In this document: positions 6,701 to 13,063 of the stretch, piece after piece
How the letters are laid out: each line of letters starts with the position of its first letter
Position numbering within the stretch: the first letter of the stretch is position 1
Origin: Thermoproteota archaeon
GTDB lineage: Archaea > Thermoproteota > EX4484-205 > JAAOZP01
Length of the DNA stretch: 13,063 bases
Assembly: GCA_026414125.1 (NCBI GenBank)
Contig: JAOAJQ010000016.1
Location: forward strand, 1-13,063
Direction: 5' to 3'
Translations under genes and position numbers: made by a program
The notes under the pieces: model-generated
Told to the model about the DNA's origin: nothing
Database searches by the model: none
Seen by the model: the letters and a program-made list of their open reading frames with translations, nothing else

Positions 6701-7087
6701 ATGTCCTTTGAAGAGGCTGAAATACTGAAAGAACGTGCAGAGGCTTTTCTAACAAATTCAGAAAGATTAATACGCGAAGGCTTTTTCGATCTCGCTGCCT
6801 TCAGCTTGGAGCAGTATTGCCAGCTGATGCTAAAGTATAAGCTATTATTGAAGACTGGTACTTACCCGCGTATGCATCTGTTGACCAGGCTTTTAAGAGA
6901 GCTTTCAAAGATTAATCCTAAGGTTTACCCGCTTCTAGAAAAAGAGGATTCAATACTGCTTTTAACAAAGCTTGAAGACGCCTACATAGGGGCAAGGTAT
7001 TTGCCGCGTAGATACGAGGAGGTGGAGGTTAAGGTTTTGCTGAGATACGTGAAGGAGGTGTTTAAACCGGTAGTTGACGGAGTTTGA
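6701..7087 (+). CDS. HEPN domain protein (module 2)
   Basis: A 128-residue helical protein, related to but clearly different from the HEPN protein of module 1. Shared marks fall at matching places: DLAAFSLEQYCQLMLKYK at 30-47, PRMH at 56-59 (the other copy has PRTH at 56-59) and AYIGARYLPRRYEE at 94-107. It lacks the second His at position 63, so no R-x5-H match is present there and RNase activity is less easily argued. Its 3' end overlaps the MNT gene by 14 bases. The ATG fits a leaderless start from the TATA box at 6670. Likely the partner of the following nucleotidyltransferase. Confidence 0.85.
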   Translation: MSFEEAEILKERAEAFLTNSERLIREGFFDLAAFSLEQYCQLMLKYKLLLKTGTYPRMHLLTRLLRELSKINPKVYPLLEKEDSILLLTKLEDAYIGARYLPRRYEEVEVKVLLRYVKEVFKPVVDGV

Positions 7088-7415
7088 CCTTTACGTGGAG
7101 GAGGGAAGGAGGACGCTGGAGGCCTTAAGCAACCCTGTTGAAGTAGGCAGGGAAGTGAAAAAACTGGTTTTAAAATTCTGGCCTAACGCTAGGGTTTATG
7201 TCTTCGGCTCCTCAGTCAGAGGCAAGTACACCGCCTCTAGTGATATAGATATTCTGATAGTTAGTGATGATGTAAATTATGAAGAGGCTTTGAAGATCAA
7301 GGCAAAGATTTACGTGACACTGGACTATCCGATTGAAATTCACATGGCTACTCCTAAACAATTTGCAGACTGGTATATGAGGTTTATAGGAGAAGGTGAA
7401 ATCCTGGAAGCATAG
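7074..7415 (+). CDS. MNT-type minimal nucleotidyltransferase (module 2)
   Basis: A 113-residue minimal nucleotidyltransferase with FGSSVRGKYTASSDIDILIV at 44-63. The GS pair is at 45-46, metal-binding Asp57 and Asp59 follow, and Glu88 in PIEIHMAT is the third acidic residue. As in module 1, the start is TTG inside the end of the HEPN gene. GGAGGTG at 7054-7060 lies 13 bases upstream, rather far, so coupling to HEPN translation probably matters. It would form a two-component HEPN-MNT system with its neighbour. It can be matched to the module 1 MNT along its length, but many residues differ, so this is not a recent duplication. Confidence 0.88.
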   Translation: MTEFDLYVEEGRRTLEALSNPVEVGREVKKLVLKFWPNARVYVFGSSVRGKYTASSDIDILIVSDDVNYEEALKIKAKIYVTLDYPIEIHMATPKQFADWYMRFIGEGEILEA

Positions 7416-7802
7416 GGTTTCTCTAAGCGAGCCACACTAGAATAAACACCTCGCTGTCTTGGAATAACTTAACCAGAGTGTTAAGCAAGTTCACGTATTT
7501 TAAACTGTTGCTCAGAAGTAGCTTGGCTTGTAGTTCGATTTAATTCGTAAATTACATTTAAATAATAATGTTATATAAATGTTGCCGCTTTAATGTAATA
7601 AACTAGAATTTGACGCGGTAATCTCACGCTGGGTCTTAAACACACCCGGGATCTCAGAAACACTTCGGAGCCGCGAAGCACACGATATTTAGACCTTTTT
7701 AGGGGTAAACTAGCTATTTGAGCCAATTATTAAAAAATTTGACTGAGCGCTTCATTTTTCTTAGAGCAATGTTTTAAGGCGCATGTTCAGAGACCTAGAA
7801 GC
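7416..7802. other. Gene-poor spacer with AT-rich inverted repeat
   Basis: No convincing gene. Positions 7551-7599 are very AT-rich and contain the inverted repeat ATTACATT (7551-7558) / AATGTAAT (7592-7599) with a further TAATGT at 7566-7571. These share ATTACAT and TAATGT with the palindromes at 1048-1067. On the minus strand a 38-codon frame without a normal start, 7423-7539, reads IELQAKLLLSNSLKY and onward and might be a remnant. A short stem CTTCG/CGAAG lies at 7663-7678. No tRNA or rRNA pattern is seen. Confidence 0.35.
7772..7777 (+). promoter_or_regulatory. TATA-like box before the small membrane protein
   Basis: TTTTAA is centred about 28 bases before the ATG at 7803, which suits leaderless transcription of this small gene. 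Confidence 0.45.
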
Positions 7803-7997
7803 ATGAAGCTCCTTGAAACCCTCTGGCTTATCCTGGGTTTCGCACTACTCCTAGTTCTTCCCAGCCTCCTGAGAGGGAGTGATGTTTACTCGGCGTTTCT
7901 TTATCTCGGCTTCTTCACGGTTTTTCTAGTCGTATCTGAGAAGAAGGTGAAGCCTTCTCGCGATTCTTCAAAAAGAAAGGTTCGAAGCAGTGCGTGA
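7803..7997 (+). CDS. Small two-helix membrane protein, unrecognised
   Basis: A 64-residue protein with two hydrophobic segments, about residues 5-24 (ETLWLILGFALLLVLPSLL) and 29-46 (VYSAFLYLGFFTVFLVVS). A strongly basic tail follows (KKVKPSR, KRKVR). By the positive-inside rule both ends would be cytoplasmic, with a short hairpin loop outside. The TATA-like box at 7772 supports it as a real gene, but I recognise no family. It stands alone, about 390 bases after HEPN-MNT module 2. It could be a subunit-like small membrane protein or a lineage-specific orphan. Confidence 0.5.
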   Translation: MKLLETLWLILGFALLLVLPSLLRGSDVYSAFLYLGFFTVFLVVSEKKVKPSRDSSKRKVRSSA

Positions 7998-8054
7998 AAG
8001 ACCCTTGAAACGGCGGATCCTGATGTATTTTCCTAGTGGGCTTTAGCTCATTTC

Positions 8055-8066
8055 TAGCGCGCGCTA
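8055..8066. repeat. Dispersed palindrome TAGCGYGYGCTA, copy 3
   Basis: TAGCGCGCGCTA, a perfect 12-bp palindrome. It lies 6 bases past the stop of the broken minus-strand gene ending at 8073 and 57 bases past the stop of the small membrane protein gene. Confidence 0.5.
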
Positions 8067-8072
8067 TTACCT

Positions 8073-8291
8073 TCAGCTCCTTTCATCACTCTTCTTAAAG
8101 TATTCGATCAGTGTCCTGTTCTTCTGGAGTCCCAGCTCTTGACATTGTCTTTTCAAGCTTTTTCAACCGCTCACAGGTGTGTACTGTCTGTTCTCGATGG
8201 AACCAGAAGCCGCTGGTGAACTTTTCGAGGCTGGTTCAGGCTCAATAAACTCGATAAAGATTTCATCCTCCGGCTGAATGACGTGCTTCAC
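8073..8291 (-). pseudogene. Frame-broken small gene, roughly 72 codons, unrecognised
   Basis: Three pieces in two minus-strand frames join into one plausible protein. From GTG at 8291 comes VKHVIQPEDEIFIEFIEPEP. After a shift in the A run at 8222-8225 comes FTSGFWFHREQTVHTCERLK. After a second, opposite shift in the A run at 8150-8153 comes QCQELGLQKNRTLIEYFKKS and a TGA stop at 8073-8075. Both shifts lie in GAAAAG. A TATA-like box at 8312-8317 stands 23 bases before GTG, suited to leaderless expression. The family is not recognised; features are an acidic N-terminus, an aromatic GFWFHRE stretch and two Cys. Either the gene has decayed or the two runs contain sequencing errors that restore each other's frame. 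Confidence 0.45.
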
Positions 8292-8311
8292 GCGTTGCTA
8301 ATTTGTCCAAC

Positions 8312-8317
8312 TTTTAA
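8312..8317 (-). promoter_or_regulatory. TATA-like box before the broken minus-strand gene
   Basis: On the minus strand GCTTAAAAG places a box about 23 bases before GTG at 8291. It is divergent from the glnA promoter about 60 bases away. Confidence 0.35.
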
Positions 8318-8376
8318 GCATAAAATTGGTAATTTGTATCTCCCATAACATTTTTTGCTGAACGATGTACATAAAG

Positions 8377-8384
8377 TTTAAATA
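8377..8384 (+). promoter_or_regulatory. TATA box of glnA
   Basis: TTTAAATA, preceded by purine-rich ATAAAG that could serve as a BRE, is centred about 28 bases before the glnA ATG at 8409. The transcript should start close to that ATG. Confidence 0.6.
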
Positions 8385-8392
8385 GTGGCCTG

Positions 8393-8409
8393 TACGGCTT
8401 AACGCCGTA
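8393..8409. promoter_or_regulatory. Inverted repeat at the expected glnA transcription start
   Basis: TACGGC-TTAAC-GCCGTA is a perfect 6-bp inverted repeat with a 5-base centre, lying between the TATA box and the first base of the ATG. Its place suits a repressor operator that would block transcription initiation. The alternative is a small hairpin at the very 5' end of the message. Confidence 0.45.
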
Positions 8410-9872
8410 TGATGTCTGGAGGCGATAGTGTTTCAGGTTTGATGCGAAGGATTGTTGACGAGGGAATAAGGTTTATCGATTTGCAGTTTACGGATGTTCC
8501 TGGCCGTTTACAGCATGTTACGATTCCAGTCGGGAGGTTTTCCGCCAAGTATTTTATTGAAGGTGTTCCGAAGCTGGATGGTTCTTCCATAAGGGGGTTT
8601 TCCGAAATATTTGAATCAGACCTTGTTCTAAAACCCGATCCGTCGACGTTTGCAGTAATACCGTGGGGGAGCGTCGAGAACAAGTGTGCAAGGTTTCTCT
8701 GCGATGTTTACGTGGGGTATGGCGGTGGGAGATTGTCTAGAGATCCTAGGTTTGTTGCGCAGAGGGCTGAGGAGTATGCTTTGGAGCAGGGTTTCTCCTC
8801 ATACTGGGGGCCTGAGGTGGAGTTCTTCGTATTCAAGAAGGCTACGTGGGATGTTTTAAATCCATATAGGGGACAGTCCTACTTTATCGAATCCCCTGAG
8901 GCTGCCTGGTCTTCCGGAGACGGCTATCCGATCAGGTTTAAAGAGGGCTATTTCCCAGCTCCTCCACACGATAGTCTGATGGAGTACCGATCAACCGTTG
9001 TGAGGCTTATGGAGGACTACTTTGGAATAGCCTGTGAGGCGCATCACCATGAGGTTGCTACCGCCGGTCAAGGGGAGATAGACATGGTTAGGGATAGGCT
9101 TGTTAAGATGGCTGACAACGTTATGACTCTTAAGTATGTTGTTAAGAACATTGCTTTCCAGCAGGGCATGTTTGCAACAATGATGCCTAAGCCGATTTTC
9201 GGAGATAATGCGAGCGGGATGCATGTTCACGTCAGCCTCTGGGGGGATCCGCCTTCAACTAGGGTTGAGGAGGAGCAGCTTGTAAACATGTTTTACGACG
9301 CTGAGGATAAGTATGCTGAGCTGAGCCAGCTTGGAAGATACTTTGTAGGCGGCCTGCTTGAGCACAGCAGGGCGTTGACTGCGATAACTAACCCAACTAC
9401 CAACTCTTACAGGAGGCTTGTACCCGGTTATGAGGCGCCTGTTTTCATAGCTTGGAGCAAGGCCAACAGGTCTGCAAACGTTCGGATACCTGTCTACGAG
9501 AAGGGTGCTGAAAACGCTGCTAGGAAGAGGGTTGAGTTTAGAACTCCAGACCCCTCGTGCAACCCATACTTATGCTTCGCCGCAATAATGAGCGCTGGGC
9601 TTGACGGTATAAGGAGGAAGATTGATCCCGGCGACCCTGTGGATGAGAATATTTACCATCTGACTCCTGAAAGAAGGAGGCAGCTGGGGATAAGGGAGCT
9701 ACCTGGAAGCCTTAAGGAAGCGGTTGAGTGTCTTAAGAGTGACAGTGAGTTTCTGAAACCAGTTTTCTCAGATGAGTTAGTGGAGACAATAATCGAAAAC
9801 GATTTACGCGACCATGTTCAAGTGTCTGCAAGAACCCATCCGTACGAGTTCTATCTTTACTTCGACATCTAG
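8409..9872 (+). CDS. glnA: Glutamine synthetase, type I
   Basis: It joins ammonia to glutamate with ATP to make glutamine and is expected to be a cytoplasmic dodecamer. The 487-residue protein shows every type I block in order: N-terminal beta-grasp with DGSSIRGF at 57-64, GPEVEFF at 134-140, and HHHEVATAGQGEID at 212-225. These are followed by the ATP-binding KPIFGDNASGMHVHVS at 261-276, NPTTNSYRRLVPGYEAP at 328-344, and FRTPDPSCNPYLCFAA at 377-392. NIY at 414-416 keeps the Tyr that bacteria with GlnE adenylylate, but no such system is seen here, and no large insertion of the I-beta type is evident, so the I-alpha class fits better. ATG at 8409 or 8412 is the start; the promoter implies a leaderless message. 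It ends 78 bases before nadE. Confidence 0.97.
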   Translation: MMSGGDSVSGLMRRIVDEGIRFIDLQFTDVPGRLQHVTIPVGRFSAKYFIEGVPKLDGSSIRGFSEIFESDLVLKPDPSTFAVIPWGSVENKCARFLCDVYVGYGGGRLSRDPRFVAQRAEEYALEQGFSSYWGPEVEFFVFKKATWDVLNPYRGQSYFIESPEAAWSSGDGYPIRFKEGYFPAPPHDSLMEYRSTVVRLMEDYFGIACEAHHHEVATAGQGEIDMVRDRLVKMADNVMTLKYVVKNIAFQQGMFATMMPKPIFGDNASGMHVHVSLWGDPPSTRVEEEQLVNMFYDAEDKYAELSQLGRYFVGGLLEHSRALTAITNPTTNSYRRLVPGYEAPVFIAWSKANRSANVRIPVYEKGAENAARKRVEFRTPDPSCNPYLCFAAIMSAGLDGIRRKIDPGDPVDENIYHLTPERRRQLGIRELPGSLKEAVECLKSDSEFLKPVFSDELVETIIENDLRDHVQVSARTHPYEFYLYFDI

Positions 9873-9911
9873 GAAAATAATAGTTTACATTTTCTTAGAA
9901 AGTTCACTCTA

Positions 9912-9919
9912 TTTTTAAA
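9912..9919 (+). promoter_or_regulatory. TATA-like box of nadE
   Basis: TTTTTAAA is centred about 35 bases before the nadE ATG, giving a transcription start near 9941. GGAG at 9943-9946 then forms a very short leader. nadE therefore probably has its own promoter and does not depend only on glnA read-through. Confidence 0.5.
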
Positions 9920-9950
9920 GCTAAGACGTGGATTCATTTACTGGAGAACA

Positions 9951-11642
9951 ATGTATGGTGTTGATAGATTGAAAGTCGCCATGGCGCAGGTAAATTGCAC
10001 GGTGGGAGATATTGAGGGAAACATTTGGAAAATAAGAGAATACATAAAGATGGCTAGAGAACGTGAAGCCGACCTCGTAGTGTTTCCAGAGCTAGCTGTA
10101 ACCGGGTATCCTCCTCAAGACCTGCTTCTTGAAAAAGCCTTTGTTAAAAGCCAAAAAGAACTGTTGGTTAAAACGATTAGAAATAACAGTGTTGCAATAA
10201 CAGGAGTAATCGGGTTCGTCGACTATAAAGCAGGAAATCTGTATAATGCTGCTGCTGTTTTCAACAGGAATAGGCTTGTTAAAACAGTTTACAAGACGCT
10301 TTTGCCGACGTACGATGTGTTTGACGAAGCAAGATATTTTAAACCGGCAAGGATGAACGAGATAAAACCTGTAGAAATCAGCCTCAACACAGTTAGATTA
10401 AAACTCGGCGTTGAGATATGTGAAGACCTATGGGATAAAAAGTATGATGTGAAGGTTACTGATTTACTGGCAGAACTAGGAGCAAATTTGATTATTAATA
10501 TTTCGGCTTCTCCGTTCCACGTTGGGAAAAGACTTGAAAGATTAAGATTGTTAAGAAAGAAGTCTAGAAAAAACAGGATTCCCATATTCTACGTTAACTT
10601 GGTTGGGGGACAGGATGAACTGGTTTTCGACGGGCAGAGCATGGCTGTAGATAGGTTTGGTAATCTGATAGCTATGGGTAAACAATTCGAGGAAGAGTTA
10701 ATTATTGTCGACATCGATGTTAAAAATGGAACAGGTATGAATAAGATCAAGCCTCCCCCATACAATAGGGAACAGGAAATGTTTAACGCAATCGTGCTTG
10801 GGATACGTGACTATTTCAGGAAAACAGGCTTCAAAAAGGCTGTAGTGGGAATGAGCGGTGGAATAGACTCGTCTTTGACAACATGCATAGCGGTAGAAGC
10901 TTTGGGAAAGGAAAACGTTATTGGTGTCTACATGCCTTCAAAATATTCGAGCGAACACAGTAAAGAGGATGCTCTGAAGGTAGCCGAAAACCTGGGAATA
11001 TGCTTCGTTGAAATTCCTATTCAAGAAATTGTTGAAAGCTATCGGGAAAACCTGGAAAAACCACTAGAGAAAATAAGGAGCCATTTTGGTTTAACGAGAG
11101 AAAGCGACGATCCTGTTGCCGATGAAAACATTCAGCCGAGAATAAGAGGAAACATTCTGATGGACATATCGAACCGGCTTAAAGACTTGAAAATACTGGT
11201 TGTAAACACAGGGAATAAGACCGAGCTGGCTCTTGGATACTGCACCCTATACGGGGACATGGCTGGTGGAATCGGCGCTTTAGGTGATGTAAGCAAGCTT
11301 GAGGTTTACAATTTGGCAAAGTATGTTAATGAAAAGGCTGGAAAAGAGATCATTCCTAAAAGGGTTTTCGAAAAGAAGCCTTCGCCAGAATTGAAAGAGG
11401 GACAGTATGATCCTTTTGACTTCAGTATCGTCAGCCCGCTTGTAGATGAGATTGTGGAGAACCGTCGAAGTAAACTGGAATTGTTAAAGGCAGGTTATCC
11501 TAAAGAAGTTGTGGAAGACACTTATCGGAGAATCAGAAATGCTGAGTATAAGAGATGGCAAGCCCCTCCATGCATTAAAATTACGCCCAAAGCATTCGGA
11601 ATAGGATGGAAGATGCCCATAATTAATAAGTGGAAAGAATAG
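9951..11642 (+). CDS. nadE: Glutamine-dependent NAD+ synthetase, two-domain form
   Basis: Last step of NAD+ synthesis: amidation of nicotinate adenine dinucleotide using ATP, with ammonia released from glutamine. The 563 residues hold an N-terminal nitrilase-type amidase (1 to about 265) with the full triad: Glu47 in FPELAVTGYPPQD, Lys115 in YKTLLPTYDVFDE and Cys157 in GVEICEDLWD. The C-terminal ATP-pyrophosphatase domain starts near 290 with the P-loop VVGMSGGIDSSLTT (SGGIDSS at 302-308). It includes the NTGNKTELALGYCTLYGDMAGG segment typical of NAD+ synthetases. Many archaea have only the short ammonia-dependent enzyme, so the glutamine-using form is worth noting. Codon use (AAA, GAA, AGA) is more A-rich than in the gene at 1098. 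It converges on guaA, 71 bases away. Confidence 0.96.
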   Translation: MYGVDRLKVAMAQVNCTVGDIEGNIWKIREYIKMAREREADLVVFPELAVTGYPPQDLLLEKAFVKSQKELLVKTIRNNSVAITGVIGFVDYKAGNLYNAAAVFNRNRLVKTVYKTLLPTYDVFDEARYFKPARMNEIKPVEISLNTVRLKLGVEICEDLWDKKYDVKVTDLLAELGANLIINISASPFHVGKRLERLRLLRKKSRKNRIPIFYVNLVGGQDELVFDGQSMAVDRFGNLIAMGKQFEEELIIVDIDVKNGTGMNKIKPPPYNREQEMFNAIVLGIRDYFRKTGFKKAVVGMSGGIDSSLTTCIAVEALGKENVIGVYMPSKYSSEHSKEDALKVAENLGICFVEIPIQEIVESYRENLEKPLEKIRSHFGLTRESDDPVADENIQPRIRGNILMDISNRLKDLKILVVNTGNKTELALGYCTLYGDMAGGIGALGDVSKLEVYNLAKYVNEKAGKEIIPKRVFEKKPSPELKEGQYDPFDFSIVSPLVDEIVENRRSKLELLKAGYPKEVVEDTYRRIRNAEYKRWQAPPCIKITPKAFGIGWKMPIINKWKE

Positions 11643-11688
11643 CTCCCAGAATTCTTCCATAGAAGTAATTATGACCTGTTTTAAACCA

Positions 11689-11693
11689 TTTTT
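11689..11693 (+). terminator. Weak T-tract between convergent nadE and guaA
   Basis: Five T follow 46 bases after the nadE stop, flanked by two copies of ACCTGTTTT at 11674-11682 and 11700-11708. No clear stem is seen. These may form the termination zone of nadE, but support is weak. Confidence 0.25.
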
Positions 11694-11713
11694 ACTCAAA
11701 CCTGTTTTGAAAG

Positions 11714-13063
11714 CTATTCCCATTCTATTGTTGCCGGAGGCTTATGAGTTATATCGTAAACAACTCTGACGACTTCAGGTATTTCGTTAGTTATTCTCGT
11801 GGAAATTGCCTCCAATATTTCGTACGGGATCTTTGCGAAGCTCGCAGTCATTGCTTCCCGACTTTCAACGATTCTCACTGCAACAACGTAGCCGTAGGCT
11901 CTCGCGTCACCTTTAACGCCCGTAGCCTTCGTATCAGTCAGGACAGCGAAATATTGCCATAAGCATTCGCCCAACCCGTTTCTTTCAATCTCTTCCCTCA
12001 CGATTTTATCCGCCTTCCTCGCGATTACAATCTTCTCTCTAGTTACTACGCCTGTGATTCTTACGGCGAGCCCTGGCCCTGGGAAAGGCTGTCTGAAAAC
12101 CAGTTCCCTGGGTAGCCCAAGGATTTCAGCAACCTTTCTAACCTCATCCTTATACAGGTCTCGAAGGGGCTCAACTATCTTTCTGAACTTGATGTGTAAA
12201 GGAAGCCCAGCCACATTATGATGGGTTTTTATCTTGTCTGAGAATCTTCTGAACCCGGATTCAACCCTGTCAGGATAGATTGTTCCCTGAATCAGGCATT
12301 CGGCCCCGGTTTTCTCCGCAACCTCCTCAAAAACCCTGATGAACTCTTCGCCGATAATCTTTCTCTTGGCCTCAGGGTCAACTATGCTCCTAAGCCTTTT
12401 GAGAAAACGATCCTGCGCATCCACCATTACTATGTTTATCTTGAACGCTTGGAAAACTTTTCTCACGAATTCAGGCTCGTTCTCACGCATAAACCCGTGG
12501 TCGACAAAGACCGCGGTAAGCCTGTTGCCTATAGCTTTTGCCGCTAAAACCGTGGCCACGCTGGAGTCGATGCCTCCGCTTAAAGCAATTATCGCCGTGC
12601 CCCCGCCGACCTCCCTCCTTATTTCCTCAATCATTCTGTCTACAACGTTCTCCATCTTCCAATTCGCTTCGCAACCGCATACTTCGAACAGAAAGTTGCG
12701 GAGCATTTCAACACCATTCTCAGTATGGTTCACCTCAGGATGCCACTGTAAACCGTAAATCGGTTTTTCTTTATGTCTAAAAGCAGCAACAGGAGAGTTT
12801 CCAGTATGTGCTAGAATCTCGTAATCGCAGGGGATTGAAAAAACTGTGTCATTATGGCTCATCCAGACTTTCTCCCTCCCCTTCAATCCCTTCAGTATGC
12901 CGACAGGCTTGTCAACAGTAACATGTGTCGCACCATACTCGCCAGCCTCAGCGTGTCCAACTTTTCCACCTGCAATGTGAGCTAAGAGTTGATGACCATA
13001 GCAAATGCCTAGGATTGGCAGGTCTAAGACTAAGATCCTGACGTCGAACTTGGGGGCTTCTTC
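11714..13063 (-). CDS. guaA: GMP synthase (glutamine-hydrolysing), fused form, 5' end outside the window
   Basis: It converts XMP to GMP with ATP and glutamine, the last step of guanine nucleotide synthesis. The frame stays open to the right edge; 449 residues are present, and about 60 N-terminal residues are missing compared with the usual 510-525. The amidotransferase domain shows the nucleophile elbow PILGICYGHQ with Cys at visible residue 21 and the partner LQWHPEVNHTENG at about 105-117. The ATP-pyrophosphatase domain follows with ALSGGIDSSVA (SGGIDSS at 162-168), then the dimerisation domain (RQPFPGPGLAVRITG, SAF-like MTASFAKIP), ending in the family tail KPPATIEWE. Many archaea encode the two halves as separate genes, so the fusion is informative. 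A start at TTG 12886 would remove the active site and is rejected. It converges with nadE. Confidence 0.96.
   Translation of the reverse strand, partial: EEAPKFDVRILVLDLPILGICYGHQLLAHIAGGKVGHAEAGEYGATHVTVDKPVGILKGLKGREKVWMSHNDTVFSIPCDYEILAHTGNSPVAAFRHKEKPIYGLQWHPEVNHTENGVEMLRNFLFEVCGCEANWKMENVVDRMIEEIRREVGGGTAIIALSGGIDSSVATVLAAKAIGNRLTAVFVDHGFMRENEPEFVRKVFQAFKINIVMVDAQDRFLKRLRSIVDPEAKRKIIGEEFIRVFEEVAEKTGAECLIQGTIYPDRVESGFRRFSDKIKTHHNVAGLPLHIKFRKIVEPLRDLYKDEVRKVAEILGLPRELVFRQPFPGPGLAVRITGVVTREKIVIARKADKIVREEIERNGLGECLWQYFAVLTDTKATGVKGDARAYGYVVAVRIVESREAMTASFAKIPYEILEAISTRITNEIPEVVRVVYDITHKPPATIEWE

Noticed and set aside
7590..7740. Minus-strand frame of about 50 codons from a TTG
   Set aside because: No family resemblance, no ribosome site or promoter, and Arg/Val-rich composition typical of chance frames in a GC-richer patch.
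7416..7802. tRNA, rRNA or CRISPR array in the largest gaps
   Set aside because: No tRNA T-arm or acceptor pairing and no regularly spaced direct repeats were found here or in the other spacers.

Overview
The window looks archaeal. Most genes have a TATA-like box 23-30 bases before the start codon and no room for a long leader. Starts inside operons follow GGTGA-type ribosome sites and are often TTG. Two HEPN-MNT gene pairs of a kind common in thermophilic archaea are present. The fused GMP synthase, the rml cassette and the type I glutamine synthetase fit a Thermoproteota (TACK) archaeon, but the sequence alone does not allow a finer call.

Layout. Positions 1-1097 are a decayed zone: one frame-broken coding remnant, then a multi-pass membrane protein cut by an in-frame TGA. 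Positions 1098-1925 encode an acidic coiled-coil protein ending in a probable ribbon-helix-helix DNA-binding domain, with palindromes in its promoter. Positions 2114-2834 (minus) hold HEPN-MNT pair 1, preceded by a possible 33-residue ORF. Positions 2981-6535 (minus) are a complete dTDP-rhamnose operon, transcribed rmlA-rmlC-rmlB-rmlD. Positions 6701-7415 (plus) hold HEPN-MNT pair 2, divergent from rmlA, so the sugar operon lies between two HEPN-MNT modules. Positions 7416-8408 are mostly non-coding, with a 64-residue two-helix membrane protein and a frame-broken small gene on the minus strand. From 8409 the window is core metabolism: glutamine synthetase, glutamine-dependent NAD+ synthetase, and on the opposite strand GMP synthase, cut by the window end.

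How the genes work together. RmlA, RmlB, RmlC and RmlD convert glucose-1-phosphate and dTTP to dTDP-L-rhamnose for surface glycans or protein glycosylation. Glutamine synthetase makes the glutamine whose amide nitrogen is used by both NadE and GuaA, so the right end is a glutamine supply-and-use group. The left and middle parts carry the accessory material: two HEPN-MNT modules, three broken genes, and three copies of a 12-bp palindrome TAGCGYGYGCTA, all outside the intact core genes.

The most unusual items are the dispersed TAGCGYGYGCTA palindrome, the paired HEPN-MNT modules around rml, the coiled-coil/RHH protein with palindromes at its promoter, and an inverted repeat at the expected glnA transcription start.
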